A model generated the notes under the pieces. It saw only the letters and a program-made list of their open reading frames with translations. It made no database searches and had not been told where the DNA came from. From JADGGM01 sp027307005 (lineage in GTDB: Bacteria > Gemmatimonadota > Gemmatimonadetes > Gemmatimonadales > Gemmatimonadaceae), in NCBI GenBank assembly GCA_035455745.1, contig DATIEP010000055.1, positions 248,001 to 312,000 of the forward strand: DNA of 64,000 nucleotides, in the 5' to 3' direction. Below are positions 42,774-51,674 of the stretch, one piece after another. Every line of letters starts with the position of its first letter. Position 1 is the stretch's first letter. The translations under genes and the position numbers were made by a program.

Positions 42774-44600
42774 TCAGGCGGCCGTCTCGCGAATCACTTG
42801 CTCGAGGGTCGTTATCCCTTTCATCACCTTGAGCAGCCCATCCATGCGCAGGGTGAGCATGCCATCGGAGATGGCGGCTTCGCGGATCTCCACGGCGCCG
42901 ACGTTTTGGAGAATCAGTTTGCGAACGCGCGGGGTCATGGCCATCACCTCGTACAATCCTTGACGTCCTTTTAGGCCGGACCCGGCGCAGGCATCGCATC
43001 CGCGTCCGCGCCAGAGCGGAAGCTGCTCGATTCTGGTGTTGAGGTCGAAGTCGGCGACGATTGGTTGGGCATCGGCGACGGCGCCGCGTTTCATGTTCTG
43101 GACGGCCTCATCTGTGTAGTGCATGTCGCCCAGGGTCATCTTGGGGGAGAGCTTGGTGGCGCGGTACTCGTCATCGCCAAACTCGTAGCGCTCCCGGCAT
43201 CGATTGCAGATGCGTCGCACCAGTCGCTGGGCGAGGACGAGGTTGAGTGCTGACGCGACGTTGAACGGCTCGAGGCCCATGTCGAGGAGGCGCGTAACCG
43301 TTTCGGGAGCCGAGTTGGTGTGGAGGGTGGACATGACGAGGTGGCCGGTGAGGGCGGCCTTGATGGCGATGCCACCGGTCTCGAGGTCGCGGATCTCGCC
43401 GATCATGATGATGTTCGGGTCTTGCCGCAGGAATGCTTTGAGGGCTGCGGCGAACGAGAGTCCGATGTCGGTGCGGACGAGCACCTGATTGATCCCGTAC
43501 AGGTTGTATTCGACGGGATCTTCGGCGGTCATGATGTTGACATCGATGTTGTTGACCTTGGAGAGCGCCGAATAGAGCGTCGTGGTTTTGCCGGATCCCG
43601 TTGGGCCGGTGACGAGCACCATGCCATAAGGATTGGAGACGGCCTCCATGAGATCGTGTTCGGCACGCGGCTCGATGCCAAACTTTTCGAGATCGAGCGT
43701 GAGGTTTCCTTTGTCGAGAATTCGGAGAACCACTTTCTCGCCGAACAGCGTCGGCAGTGTCGACACGCGGTAGTCGATCACCTTCTTGCCGATTTTGAGT
43801 TTGATGCGGCCGTCTTGCGGCACGCGGCGTTCGGCGATGTTCAGGTTCGCCATGATCTTGAAGCGCGAGATCAGAGCGGCCTTGAGTTTCATGGGAGGCT
43901 TCATGATTTCCTGCAGAGCGCCGTCGATGCGATAGCGGACACGCATCTCGTGTTCGTAGCACTCGAAGTGGATGTCTGAAGCGCCGCGTTTGACGGCGTC
44001 GGTGAGGAGGCCGTTGATCAACTTGACGACGGGTGCGTCGTCGATGGCCGCAGCGAGAGCTGTGGCGTTGACTTCTTCTTCGCGGTCTTCGACGACTTCG
44101 ACGTCGCCATCGTCGCCGATGTCGGCGAGGAGGTTTTGCAGTGCGTCGTCCGGCGCCTCGCCGTAGTGCCGCTCGATGGCGTTGCGGAGCGTGTATTCGC
44201 CGGCGATGACCGGGAAGATGTCGTACCGCGTGATGAACTTCAGGTCGTCGATGACGCCGAGGTCTGAGGGGTCGGCCATCGCGACGGTGAGGGTGCGTCC
44301 TTCGCGCTTGAGGGGAAGCACGAGGTGGCGCTGCGCCAGTTCGGGGGGGATGAGCTTGGCGATGCGTGCATCGACCTCGAAATTGCTGAGGTCGACAGCC
44401 GGCATGCGATACTGGCGGGCGAGCATCCTCGTGAGATCGACTTCATCGATGAAGCCGAGCTTGACGAGGTTGTACCCGAGGCGCATGCCCGTGTTTTTCT
44501 GCTCGTGGAGCGCTTTCTCGAGCGCTTCGCGCGTGATGAGCCCTTCTCGGATGAGGAGCTCGCCGATGCGCTCGCCAGATGCAGCTACGGGTGCAGCCAT
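42774..44600 (-). CDS. pilB: Type IV pilus assembly ATPase PilB
   Basis: 608 residues. N-terminal GspE-N/MshEN domains (GERIGELLIREGLITREALE, QYRMPAVDLSNFEVD), of the kind that binds cyclic di-GMP in some homologues. Then the motor: Walker A GPTGSGKTT at about 331-339, EDPVEYNLYGINQV, Walker B MIGEIRDLETG. The zinc-type tetracysteine is present as C-x2-C (ICNRCRERY) and C-x2-C (GCDACAGSG). First gene of pilB-pilT-pilC; the GC content around here is visibly lower (about 60% in one line I counted) than in most of the window. Confidence 0.97.
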   Translation of the reverse strand: MAAPVAASGERIGELLIREGLITREALEKALHEQKNTGMRLGYNLVKLGFIDEVDLTRMLARQYRMPAVDLSNFEVDARIAKLIPPELAQRHLVLPLKREGRTLTVAMADPSDLGVIDDLKFITRYDIFPVIAGEYTLRNAIERHYGEAPDDALQNLLADIGDDGDVEVVEDREEEVNATALAAAIDDAPVVKLINGLLTDAVKRGASDIHFECYEHEMRVRYRIDGALQEIMKPPMKLKAALISRFKIMANLNIAERRVPQDGRIKLKIGKKVIDYRVSTLPTLFGEKVVLRILDKGNLTLDLEKFGIEPRAEHDLMEAVSNPYGMVLVTGPTGSGKTTTLYSALSKVNNIDVNIMTAEDPVEYNLYGINQVLVRTDIGLSFAAALKAFLRQDPNIIMIGEIRDLETGGIAIKAALTGHLVMSTLHTNSAPETVTRLLDMGLEPFNVASALNLVLAQRLVRRICNRCRERYEFGDDEYRATKLSPKMTLGDMHYTDEAVQNMKRGAVADAQPIVADFDLNTRIEQLPLWRGRGCDACAGSGLKGRQGLYEVMAMTPRVRKLILQNVGAVEIREAAISDGMLTLRMDGLLKVMKGITTLEQVIRETAA

Positions 44601-44702
44601 GTTCGCCCGGGTCGGGTTATTTCGCGTCGTTGATCGAGTCGAGTGGAGGGTGCGGCGTAAGCGTGTGCCGGCGGCGGATGCATCGTCGCTTTGTCGGTGA
44701 GC

Positions 44703-45338
44703 TTATGGAGGATCTGACACGCGGGCGCGGCTGCGGCGTGGCTTTCGGGCGGCCCCTCGTCCGTCCGGTCGATCCACTGGGTGAGGACGCGGTTGGAGGG
44801 AGAAAGTCACATGGGGCGCGAGGATGCGCGCGAGTGCCGGACCGACTCCGCGGACACGTTTCAGCTCGTCCAAATTGCCGAATGGTCCGAGTGAATCGCG
44901 ATTGGCGACGATGCGCCGGGCGAGTGTTGGCCCGATGCGTGGAAGGCGTTCGATTTCGGCTGGTGTGGCGACGTCCATGTCCACCTGGACGTTGCTGGTT
45001 GTACTGGAAGAGTCCCGTTTGCGTGAACGGCGCGGGAGCTTGACCAGCACGGATGTTGGGTCCACCCTCGTCGTGCTCTGGGCGGAGGCCGAGCCTGCTG
45101 GAACGTTGACCTCGCCTACGGTGTCGTGAACAATCGAGCCGCGCCGAGTTTTTCGAACCGGTTTTCGTGTGCGGGCTCTGGCAGAATCGACGTCCTGAAT
45201 TTGGCGGTCGAGATCTGCGGCTTCGAAGGCTGAGGGTTGGGAGTGGCTGGCCAATGCCGCGTACGCCCGCACGGCGCCGCCGAGCACGAGGAGTGCCGAG
45301 AGGAAGAAGAGGGCGCGGCGTTCGGCGGGTGTTGGCAT
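44703..45338 (-). CDS. ComEA-like helix-hairpin-helix protein
   Basis: 211 residues. One N-terminal membrane helix (about 10-29, FFLSALLVLGGAVRAYAAL), a basic Ser/Thr-rich linker (55-115), then a tandem helix-hairpin-helix of ComEA type at about 119-178 (IERLPRIGPTLARRIVAN, DELKRVRGVGPALARILAP). A basic tail follows. ComEA proteins bind double-stranded DNA in the periplasm during transformation. The gene lies upstream of pilB on the same strand (about 100 bases), so pili and DNA uptake are plausibly linked here. The membrane topology is inferred. Confidence 0.85.
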   Translation of the reverse strand: MPTPAERRALFFLSALLVLGGAVRAYAALASHSQPSAFEAADLDRQIQDVDSARARTRKPVRKTRRGSIVHDTVGEVNVPAGSASAQSTTRVDPTSVLVKLPRRSRKRDSSSTTSNVQVDMDVATPAEIERLPRIGPTLARRIVANRDSLGPFGNLDELKRVRGVGPALARILAPHVTFSLQPRPHPVDRPDGRGAARKPRRSRARVSDPP

Positions 45339-45438
45339 CGTGGCCGCACGATAGGATGGGTCGGTGCGGCCGGCGTCATCGAAACATTTTGGCTGCGGCG
45401 CGAATTATTGCGGGGTCGCGCGGTCGTCGGACGAGCAG

Positions 45439-46356
45439 CTACTGCGTCGTTAGGAGTTTGGTGGCGACGTCGCCGACGATCTGGAGACTCTGGGCGGACA
45501 CTTTGTCGAAGGTATCCTGGGGGGTATGGTGCCAGGGGTAGTCATAATCGATGACGTCGATCACGTGGATGCCGGCGTTGAGCAGCGGGACGTGGTCGTC
45601 GGTAATGATCTGGCCTGGAGCGGGAATGAAGTAGTGTGAGTAGCCCAGGTCGGCGGCGGTGTTCCAGACGAGCGAGACGACTTCGGGCGCTTGTTGGAGG
45701 GAGTGGCCTTCCTGATAAATATCGAGGTCGCGGTCGCCGATCATGTCCCAGAGGACGCCGTACAGGGGCTTATAGTTAGGCGAGGGCAGATGTTGGGCGA
45801 AGTACGTCGATCCGAGGAGGACGTCGGTGCTCTTGGCGAGGTCGCCGTCATCGAAGTCGCCGTAGTCTTCGCCGTCGACGAACACGAGGTCGACGCCGAC
45901 GGTGGGCGGGGTTTTCCGCAGGGCGTCGCCTAACGCAATGAACAGCGCGACGCCGGAGGCGCCGTCGTTGGCGCCCGGCATGGGGAGTGTCCGTTGGGCG
46001 GGGTCCGTGGCGCCGTCGGAGATCGGGCGCGTGTCCCAGTGGGTGAGATACAGAATGCGTTGGGCGGCGGCGGGCTTGAACCGTGCGATGATGTTCCGGA
46101 GCGGCAGTGTGTCGCCGTGCACGGTGACGTGGGTCCACCGCTGTTCGATGACCGTATCGGCGCGCTGCTTCATCTGGGCGACGATCCAGTCGCCCGTCTT
46201 GCGGTGGGCAGGCGATCCGGGAATGCGTGGACCGAAGTCGAGCTGCGTCTTGACGAAGCCGAGGGCCTCCTGACCGTTGAAGGAGGTTTTCGGACCTTCG
46301 TGCGAGCATGCGGTGAGGCCGAGCGAAAGAAAGAGCATCCACAATCGGGTGCGCAA
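45439..46356 (-). CDS. M28-family lipoprotein, glutaminyl cyclotransferase/aminopeptidase-like
   Basis: 305 residues. Signal peptide with lipobox cysteine C17 (SLGLTAC). The zinc-peptidase core: THWDTRPISD (His-x-Asp), PGANDGASGVALFIAL (Asp), VDGEDYGDFDD (Glu-Asp) and the late His in YPWHHTPQDTFDK. The GANDGASGVA and DGEDYG wording is close to the glutaminyl-peptide cyclotransferase branch of M28, so both aminopeptidase and cyclotransferase activity are possible. Divergent from lptF with 155 bases between them. Confidence 0.9.
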   Translation of the reverse strand: MRTRLWMLFLSLGLTACSHEGPKTSFNGQEALGFVKTQLDFGPRIPGSPAHRKTGDWIVAQMKQRADTVIEQRWTHVTVHGDTLPLRNIIARFKPAAAQRILYLTHWDTRPISDGATDPAQRTLPMPGANDGASGVALFIALGDALRKTPPTVGVDLVFVDGEDYGDFDDGDLAKSTDVLLGSTYFAQHLPSPNYKPLYGVLWDMIGDRDLDIYQEGHSLQQAPEVVSLVWNTAADLGYSHYFIPAPGQIITDDHVPLLNAGIHVIDVIDYDYPWHHTPQDTFDKVSAQSLQIVGDVATKLLTTQ

Positions 46357-46511
46357 AGACTGCTCCGGAGTCGAGAGGTCGTGGTGGGAATAGTAGCAGG
46401 TGTGCGTGTCGGCGGTCCATCCGGGAGCAGGCGGCGCCTTCGCGGCGGTGCCGCTCGTCTTAGATTTGGCTTCAATCCCTCGTCGCGTAAAGCGAACGCG
46501 AGCTCACATCG

Positions 46512-48170
46512 GTGAAGATTCTTCCGCGGTACATTATCCGCGAGCACGTTGGGCCGCTCATTTTCTCGTTGTCGGCGCTGACGGTCCTGCTGCTCCTGAA
46601 CCAGGTGGCGAAGCAATTCGGCCAGCTGGTGGGCAAGGGATTGTCGTGGGCGATCATCGGCGAATTCTTTTTGTTGTCGCTTCCGTTCATCGTGGCAATG
46701 ACGCTGCCGATGGCGGTCCTGGTCGCGGTGCTGTACGGGTTCAGCAGATTGGTCGCGGAGAACGAGGTGACGGCGCTCCGCGCGTCGGGGGTGAGCGTGA
46801 ACCGCATCGTGGCGCCGGTGATGGCGGGCGGGGTGGTGTTGGCGCTGCTCATGCTGATGTTCAACGATCAGGTGTTGCCGCGGGCGAATCATCGGCTGCG
46901 CACGCTGCAAACGGACATCGCGCGGAAGAAGCCGACGTTCGCGCTGCGCGAGCAGGTGATCAACGAGGTGATTCCCGGGCGCATCTTCCTCAAGGCCGGG
47001 CACATCGACAACGCGACCAATCGGATGCGGGAAATCTTCATCTACAATTTCGAGGATCCGGCGCATCGCAAGACGATTTACGCCGACAGCGGCGTGATGG
47101 GGCTGACGACGGACGAGAGCACGCTCGAGATGACGCTGCACCACGGCTTCGTGCTGCAGACGCCTAACGACGACCCGGCATCGCTGCAGCGATTGTACTT
47201 CACGACCGATGTCGTGCGCGTGCGCGGCGTGACCAACAAGTTCGAGAAGACGGAGAAGGACGACTATCGCGGCGAGCGCGAGATGACCGTCTGCCAGATG
47301 AATCAGGAATATCAGACGGGCGCGTATCAGCTCGCGCTGGCGCGGAGCGAGCTGGCGGCGAACCTCGGCAACACGGCGAGTTACGCGGCGACGGGGCGTC
47401 GTCCGGGGACGGGGGCGCTGCCGGCGCGGCGGGACAAGCGGACCTCCGGCGAGCTGTACTGCGATCTCATCCGCAGCGCACTCGGCGCCGTGGGTGTGCC
47501 ATCGGCGGATGCCGCCGTGGTGCCACAGGCGCAGCAGAGCGTGCCGGCCAAGCGCGATGCGAGGGCCGCGGGGCGGCAGCACGGAGCGGCCGCGCGCGGG
47601 GCGGCGCCGGCGAAGCCGCCGGCAACCACGTTAGGCGGCTTGCATCCGCTCGTGACCACGCCCGGCCGCGCGGCGACCGTCCCGGTGCGCCCACAGTTAG
47701 GCATGGCGCCGATCCCGTTCGTGACGCCGGCGCAGATCGCGGTGATCGAGTCGCGCATGACCGATGCGCGCATCACCATGGCGCGCTATCAGGTCGAGAT
47801 CCAGAAAAAATTCGCGCTGGCCGCGGCGTGCGTCGTGTTCGTGCTCTTCGGGGCGCCGATCGCGCTGCGATTCCCGCGCGGCGGCGTGGGCGTCGTCATC
47901 GTCGTCAGTGTGGTCGCGTTCGGGATCTATTACGTGTGTCTCATTGGCGGAGAAGCGTTGGCCGACAAGCTCCTGCTCAGCCCGTTCTGGTCGATGTGGG
48001 CCGCGAACGCGATTTTCGGCGTGATCGGCGCGGTGATGCTGGTGCGCTCGCAGCGCGTCGGCGCCACCGCGGCGACGCGCGACACCTCGGAGCTCATCGA
48101 GCGCGCGCGGGTGTGGGCCGCGCGCCAGCTCGGGCGCGTCGGCGTTCGCGTTGGGCGGAGGACCGCATGA
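46512..48170 (+). CDS. lptF: LPS export permease LptF
   Basis: 552 residues from a GTG. YjgP/YjgQ family: opening ILPRYIIREHVGPLIFSLS, three N-terminal helices, periplasmic jellyroll, then three C-terminal helices (ALAAACVVFVLFGAPIALRF, VGVVIVVSVVAFGIYYV, MWAANAIFGVIGAVML). Usual length is about 360-400. The excess is an Ala/Pro/Arg/Gln-rich insert at about 290-406, between jellyroll and the fourth helix. With LptG and LptB (not in the window) it extracts lipopolysaccharide from the inner membrane. Its stop overlaps the lptG start (ATGA). Confidence 0.9.
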   Translation: MKILPRYIIREHVGPLIFSLSALTVLLLLNQVAKQFGQLVGKGLSWAIIGEFFLLSLPFIVAMTLPMAVLVAVLYGFSRLVAENEVTALRASGVSVNRIVAPVMAGGVVLALLMLMFNDQVLPRANHRLRTLQTDIARKKPTFALREQVINEVIPGRIFLKAGHIDNATNRMREIFIYNFEDPAHRKTIYADSGVMGLTTDESTLEMTLHHGFVLQTPNDDPASLQRLYFTTDVVRVRGVTNKFEKTEKDDYRGEREMTVCQMNQEYQTGAYQLALARSELAANLGNTASYAATGRRPGTGALPARRDKRTSGELYCDLIRSALGAVGVPSADAAVVPQAQQSVPAKRDARAAGRQHGAAARGAAPAKPPATTLGGLHPLVTTPGRAATVPVRPQLGMAPIPFVTPAQIAVIESRMTDARITMARYQVEIQKKFALAAACVVFVLFGAPIALRFPRGGVGVVIVVSVVAFGIYYVCLIGGEALADKLLLSPFWSMWAANAIFGVIGAVMLVRSQRVGATAATRDTSELIERARVWAARQLGRVGVRVGRRTA

Positions 48171-49255
48171 AGCGGCTGATGCATCCGCTGGACCGGTACG
48201 TCCTCGCGGAGTTCAGCAAGATTCTGATTGCCGCCGCGCTGGGCTTCCCGCTGCTGGCGATCGTCATCGATGCGACAGACCACCTGCAGAAGTATCTCAG
48301 TCGGAACCTGAGCTGGGGTCAGATCGCCCTCAGCTATCTGTATTGGGTGCCGGACTCGATGTTCATGGTGCTGCCGGCCGCGGTGCTGTTCGCGGCGGTT
48401 TTCTCGATCGGCGCATTCACGCGGCATTCCGAGGTGACGGCGGCGAAGGCCTCGGGCATTAGCTTTCACCGGCTCATCGCGCCCATCCTGCTCGCGTCCG
48501 TCGTCACGGCGCTGTTCACGCTATTTTTGGGCGAGCTCGTCCCGGTGACGGACCGCAAGCGGAACGACATTCTCGAGGAGCGGAAGTTCACGGGTGTGAG
48601 CGACCGGTTCAACTTCGCTTATGAAGCACAGCGCGGGCGCGTGTACCAGATTTCGTCGTTGAACGTGGACCGGAGAGCGATCGACCACGTGACCATCGAG
48701 CGGAAAGGCAGCGGACCGACGTATCCGACGTATCTCGTGGCGGCGCAGTCGGCGCGATGGGACACGACGCGCCACGTGTGGATGCTGCACCGGGGCGAGC
48801 TGCACGTGATTCCGGATTCGCTGCAGACGATCTCGATTCACTTCGACTCGTTGCGCGACAACGCGTTCACGGAGGGTCCGGCCGATCTCACGGCGACGCC
48901 GCCGAGCCCCGATGAGATGCGGTACCTGGAGCTGCAGCGATTCATCGGCGCGCTCGAGCGGTCGGGTGCGGACACGAACGAGCTCAAAGTGGAGTTGGCG
49001 CTCAAGATCGCGATTCCTGTGACGTGCATCATCATCGCGATTTTCGGCGCGCCGTTGGCGACGAGCGCGCAGCGGGGCGGCGCGGCGTTCGGGATCGGCA
49101 TCAGCCTCGCGACGACGATGATCTTCCTCATGCTGATCCAGCTCACGAAGGCCGTTGGGCAAGGCGGGGTGGTGCCGCCGGAGCTGGCGGCGTGGCTGCC
49201 TAACATTCTGTTCGCTGCCATCGGCCTCGTGCTGCTGGCGCGGGTGCGCACGTGA
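48167..49255 (+). CDS. lptG: LPS export permease LptG
   Basis: 362 residues; ATG overlaps the lptF stop, with GGAGGA five bases upstream. MHPLDRYVLAEFSKILIAAAL and the helix LFAAVFSIGAFTRHSEVTAAKASG carry the coupling-helix signature for LptB. The jellyroll is of normal size and the C-terminal helices include IPVTCIIIAIFGAPLATSA. Partner of LptF in the LptB2FG extractor. mlaE starts 16 bases later, so envelope-lipid genes of two systems share an operon. Confidence 0.93.
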   Translation: MKRLMHPLDRYVLAEFSKILIAAALGFPLLAIVIDATDHLQKYLSRNLSWGQIALSYLYWVPDSMFMVLPAAVLFAAVFSIGAFTRHSEVTAAKASGISFHRLIAPILLASVVTALFTLFLGELVPVTDRKRNDILEERKFTGVSDRFNFAYEAQRGRVYQISSLNVDRRAIDHVTIERKGSGPTYPTYLVAAQSARWDTTRHVWMLHRGELHVIPDSLQTISIHFDSLRDNAFTEGPADLTATPPSPDEMRYLELQRFIGALERSGADTNELKVELALKIAIPVTCIIIAIFGAPLATSAQRGGAAFGIGISLATTMIFLMLIQLTKAVGQGGVVPPELAAWLPNILFAAIGLVLLARVRT

Positions 49256-49271
49256 TCCGTCGGGCCGGCGC

Positions 49272-50135
49272 GTGAGCGCGAGCGTCTACCCGAGACACGG
49301 CGGCGGCGACCGCCGGCCGACCGCCTCGTTTCCGGTGCCGCAGCGGGCGGCGATCAAGTTCTTCCGGCGCGTCGCGCAGATCACGATCGGGATTTTTCTC
49401 GAGGTGGGCTGGCGGGTCCACTTTCTGCGCGAGATCATGCGTGCGGTGGGCGAGCCCCGGACCTGGCTGCCGCTCACGATCAAGCAGATGAAGAACATCG
49501 GCGTGGACTCGCTGCCGCTGGCGGGCATCGTGGCCGCGTTCATCGGCGCCGTGACGGCGTATCAGACGGTGTACCAGCTCTTCCCGGGGGTGCAACTGTC
49601 GGCGGTGGGATGGATCGTTAGGCAGAGCGTGGTGCTCGAGCTCGGCCCGCTGCTCACGGCGCTGGTGCTGGCCGGGCGTGTCGGCGCGCGGATGACGGCG
49701 GAGATCGGGACCATGCGCGTCACCGAGCAGATCGACGCGCTCGAGACGCTGGCCTACGATCCCATCGCGTACCTCGTGATGCCCCGGACCGTGGCCAGCC
49801 TGACGATGGTGCCGCTGTTGACGATTCTGGCGATCGCGATCGGCATCGTGTTCGGGGGCCTGACGGTGATCGCGGCGACCAAGGTACGCCTAACGGACTA
49901 CACGTCGGGGCTGCGGCTCACCTTCATTCCGTTTCAGGTCTACTACGCGCTCATCAAGGCGACGCTGTTCGGTACGTCCATTGCGCTCATCTGCTCGTAC
50001 GAAGGCTACGTGACGGAGACCGGCGCCGAAGGCGTGGGCCGGTCGACGGCGCGCGCCGTGGTCATTTCCTCGGTGGTCATCCTGTTGTTGGACGCGCTCA
50101 CCGCCCTCTACCTCGCCCCTGCCCTCGCGCCATGA
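49272..50135 (+). CDS. mlaE: MlaE-type ABC permease of the MCE lipid transport system
   Basis: 287 residues from the GTG at 49272, just after lptG. Typical MlaE features: LPLAGIVAAFIGAVTAYQTV, EIGTMRVTEQIDALETLAYDP (cytosolic coupling loop) and a final SSVVILLLDALTALYLA helix. It is the inner-membrane permease of a phospholipid transporter between the two membranes. The partner MlaD follows with a four-base overlap. The ATPase MlaF, normally the neighbour, is not present here. Confidence 0.93.
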   Translation: MSASVYPRHGGGDRRPTASFPVPQRAAIKFFRRVAQITIGIFLEVGWRVHFLREIMRAVGEPRTWLPLTIKQMKNIGVDSLPLAGIVAAFIGAVTAYQTVYQLFPGVQLSAVGWIVRQSVVLELGPLLTALVLAGRVGARMTAEIGTMRVTEQIDALETLAYDPIAYLVMPRTVASLTMVPLLTILAIAIGIVFGGLTVIAATKVRLTDYTSGLRLTFIPFQVYYALIKATLFGTSIALICSYEGYVTETGAEGVGRSTARAVVISSVVILLLDALTALYLAPALAP

Positions 50136-51085
50136 AGCGACGTGACGAAGTGATCGTTGGTGTGTTCGTGACGGTGGCCATCGTGGTCGGCGTCGTCGGC
50201 ACGCTCTGGCTGGCGCGCCGCGGATTCAGCAAGTCGTATCCGATGTATGCCCAGTTCGACTGGGGCAACAATCTCAAGACGGGGCAGCCGGTCGAGTTGG
50301 CGGGCGTGCAAGTCGGCTCTGTGGATCAGGTCAAGCTGAATCCAGCCGGCTATCTCGACGTGACCATGTCCATCGACAAACAATGGAAGATCCCGGAAGG
50401 CACCTCGGCGACGGTGCAGAACGAAGGGTTCTTCGGGGACAAATCGATCGCGCTGCATCCGTGCCGGCGGCCGCAGCCTACCGTGGGCGCGGAAGGCGCG
50501 GCGCCGGTGGCGGCGGTCCGCGACTCCACGCCGGTGTGCAGGCCTAACGCATTTTTGCCGCCGGGCGACACGATTCCCACCGGCAAGCCGGCGCCGAGCA
50601 TGGATGAGCTGCTCATGCGAGTGGACTCGGTGAGCGGACAGATGTCGTTGATCATCCACGCGCTGCAGGTGGAGCTGGTGCAGAAGAACGGCGTGCAGGA
50701 CCTCCACAAGACCATCCTGTCGACCAACGCGCTGTTGGTGGAGCTGCATCGAGTGGCGGCCCAACAATCGCAGGCGTTGTCGATGACGCTGGCGTCGATT
50801 CGCCGGAGCGCGGCAGCACTGGACAGCGCGGCGCTGGACACGACCGTGCACAACGTTGCGGCGACGACGCGCAACCTCCAGGCGATGACGGCCGAGCTTC
50901 AGAAGACGTCGTCGCGACTGGATTCGGTGATCGGACAAGTCCAGCACGGCGACGGAACGGTGAGCAAGCTGCTGAACGACCCGGGCGTGTACAACGAGCT
51001 TCGCACGCTCTTGGCGCGGATGGATTCCTTGACGGCGGATGTGAAGGCACATCCGAAAAAGTACTTCAACGTCAAGGTGTTTTAG
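50132..51085 (+). CDS. MlaD-like MCE domain protein
   Basis: 317 residues, ATG overlapping the mlaE stop. One membrane helix (about 8-29), then the MCE domain (about 39-115: LKTGQPVELAGVQVGSVDQV and VQNEGFFGDKSIAL). The remaining 200 residues are a long helical segment with repeated hydrophobic heptads (LLVELHRVAAQQSQALS, TTRNLQAMTAEL). It forms the periplasmic ring or tube that shuttles phospholipids. Convergent with the FMN reductase, overlapping it by 14 bases. Confidence 0.92.
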   Translation: MKRRDEVIVGVFVTVAIVVGVVGTLWLARRGFSKSYPMYAQFDWGNNLKTGQPVELAGVQVGSVDQVKLNPAGYLDVTMSIDKQWKIPEGTSATVQNEGFFGDKSIALHPCRRPQPTVGAEGAAPVAAVRDSTPVCRPNAFLPPGDTIPTGKPAPSMDELLMRVDSVSGQMSLIIHALQVELVQKNGVQDLHKTILSTNALLVELHRVAAQQSQALSMTLASIRRSAAALDSAALDTTVHNVAATTRNLQAMTAELQKTSSRLDSVIGQVQHGDGTVSKLLNDPGVYNELRTLLARMDSLTADVKAHPKKYFNVKVF

Positions 51086-51644
51086 GCGCGAGTCGGCGCG
51101 CGAACTCCGCGAACCGGACCAGGTGGCGGTGGATGAAGTCGCGGGTGGCGGCGTCGGTAAGGCGAAGGGCGGCGTCGAAACGCGTCGCGGCATATGGCAC
51201 CAGCACCTCGGGCCCGGACAGCACCGGCGATTGCGTGAACACGAACGACTGGCGCAGCGCCAACTGCGCGCGCGTCGTGCCCGACATCCCGGTCGAGGCG
51301 CCCATGAGCGCGATGGGCTTGGCGTGCAGCACCGAGGTCGCGGGCGGACGCGACGCCCAATCGATCGCATTCTTGAGCGCAGCACTGGGTCCGAAGTTGT
51401 ATTCGGGAGTCACGATCAGGAGCGCGTCTGCGGCGTGGACGGCCGTGCGCCAAGCGACGGCGGTCGCCGGTCCGCCCTGGACGTCGATGTCGGGGTTGTA
51501 GAGCGGCAGATCGCCGATCCCATTGTATTCCTCGATGCTCATGTCCGGCGGCATCAACTCGATCGCGGCCCGCAGCAATGCGCGATTGTACGAGCCGGTG
51601 CGCAGACTGCCGGATACGCCGAGGACCTTGAGCGGAGTCGTCAC
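51072..51644 (-). CDS. NADPH-dependent FMN reductase
   Basis: 190 residues of flavodoxin-like fold. The phosphate loop GVSGSLRTGSYNRALL, and VTPEYNFGPSAALKNAIDW, are signatures of the NADPH-dependent FMN/chromate/azo reductase family. It reduces FMN or quinone-like acceptors. It may be the last gene of a unit with the two amino-acid permeases upstream (30-base gap), though the functional link is not obvious. Confidence 0.9.
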   Translation of the reverse strand: MTTPLKVLGVSGSLRTGSYNRALLRAAIELMPPDMSIEEYNGIGDLPLYNPDIDVQGGPATAVAWRTAVHAADALLIVTPEYNFGPSAALKNAIDWASRPPATSVLHAKPIALMGASTGMSGTTRAQLALRQSFVFTQSPVLSGPEVLVPYAATRFDAALRLTDAATRDFIHRHLVRFAEFARRLAPKTP

Positions 51645-51674
51645 GGTGTTGCGATGCGTCGAGTTGCGGGAAAT

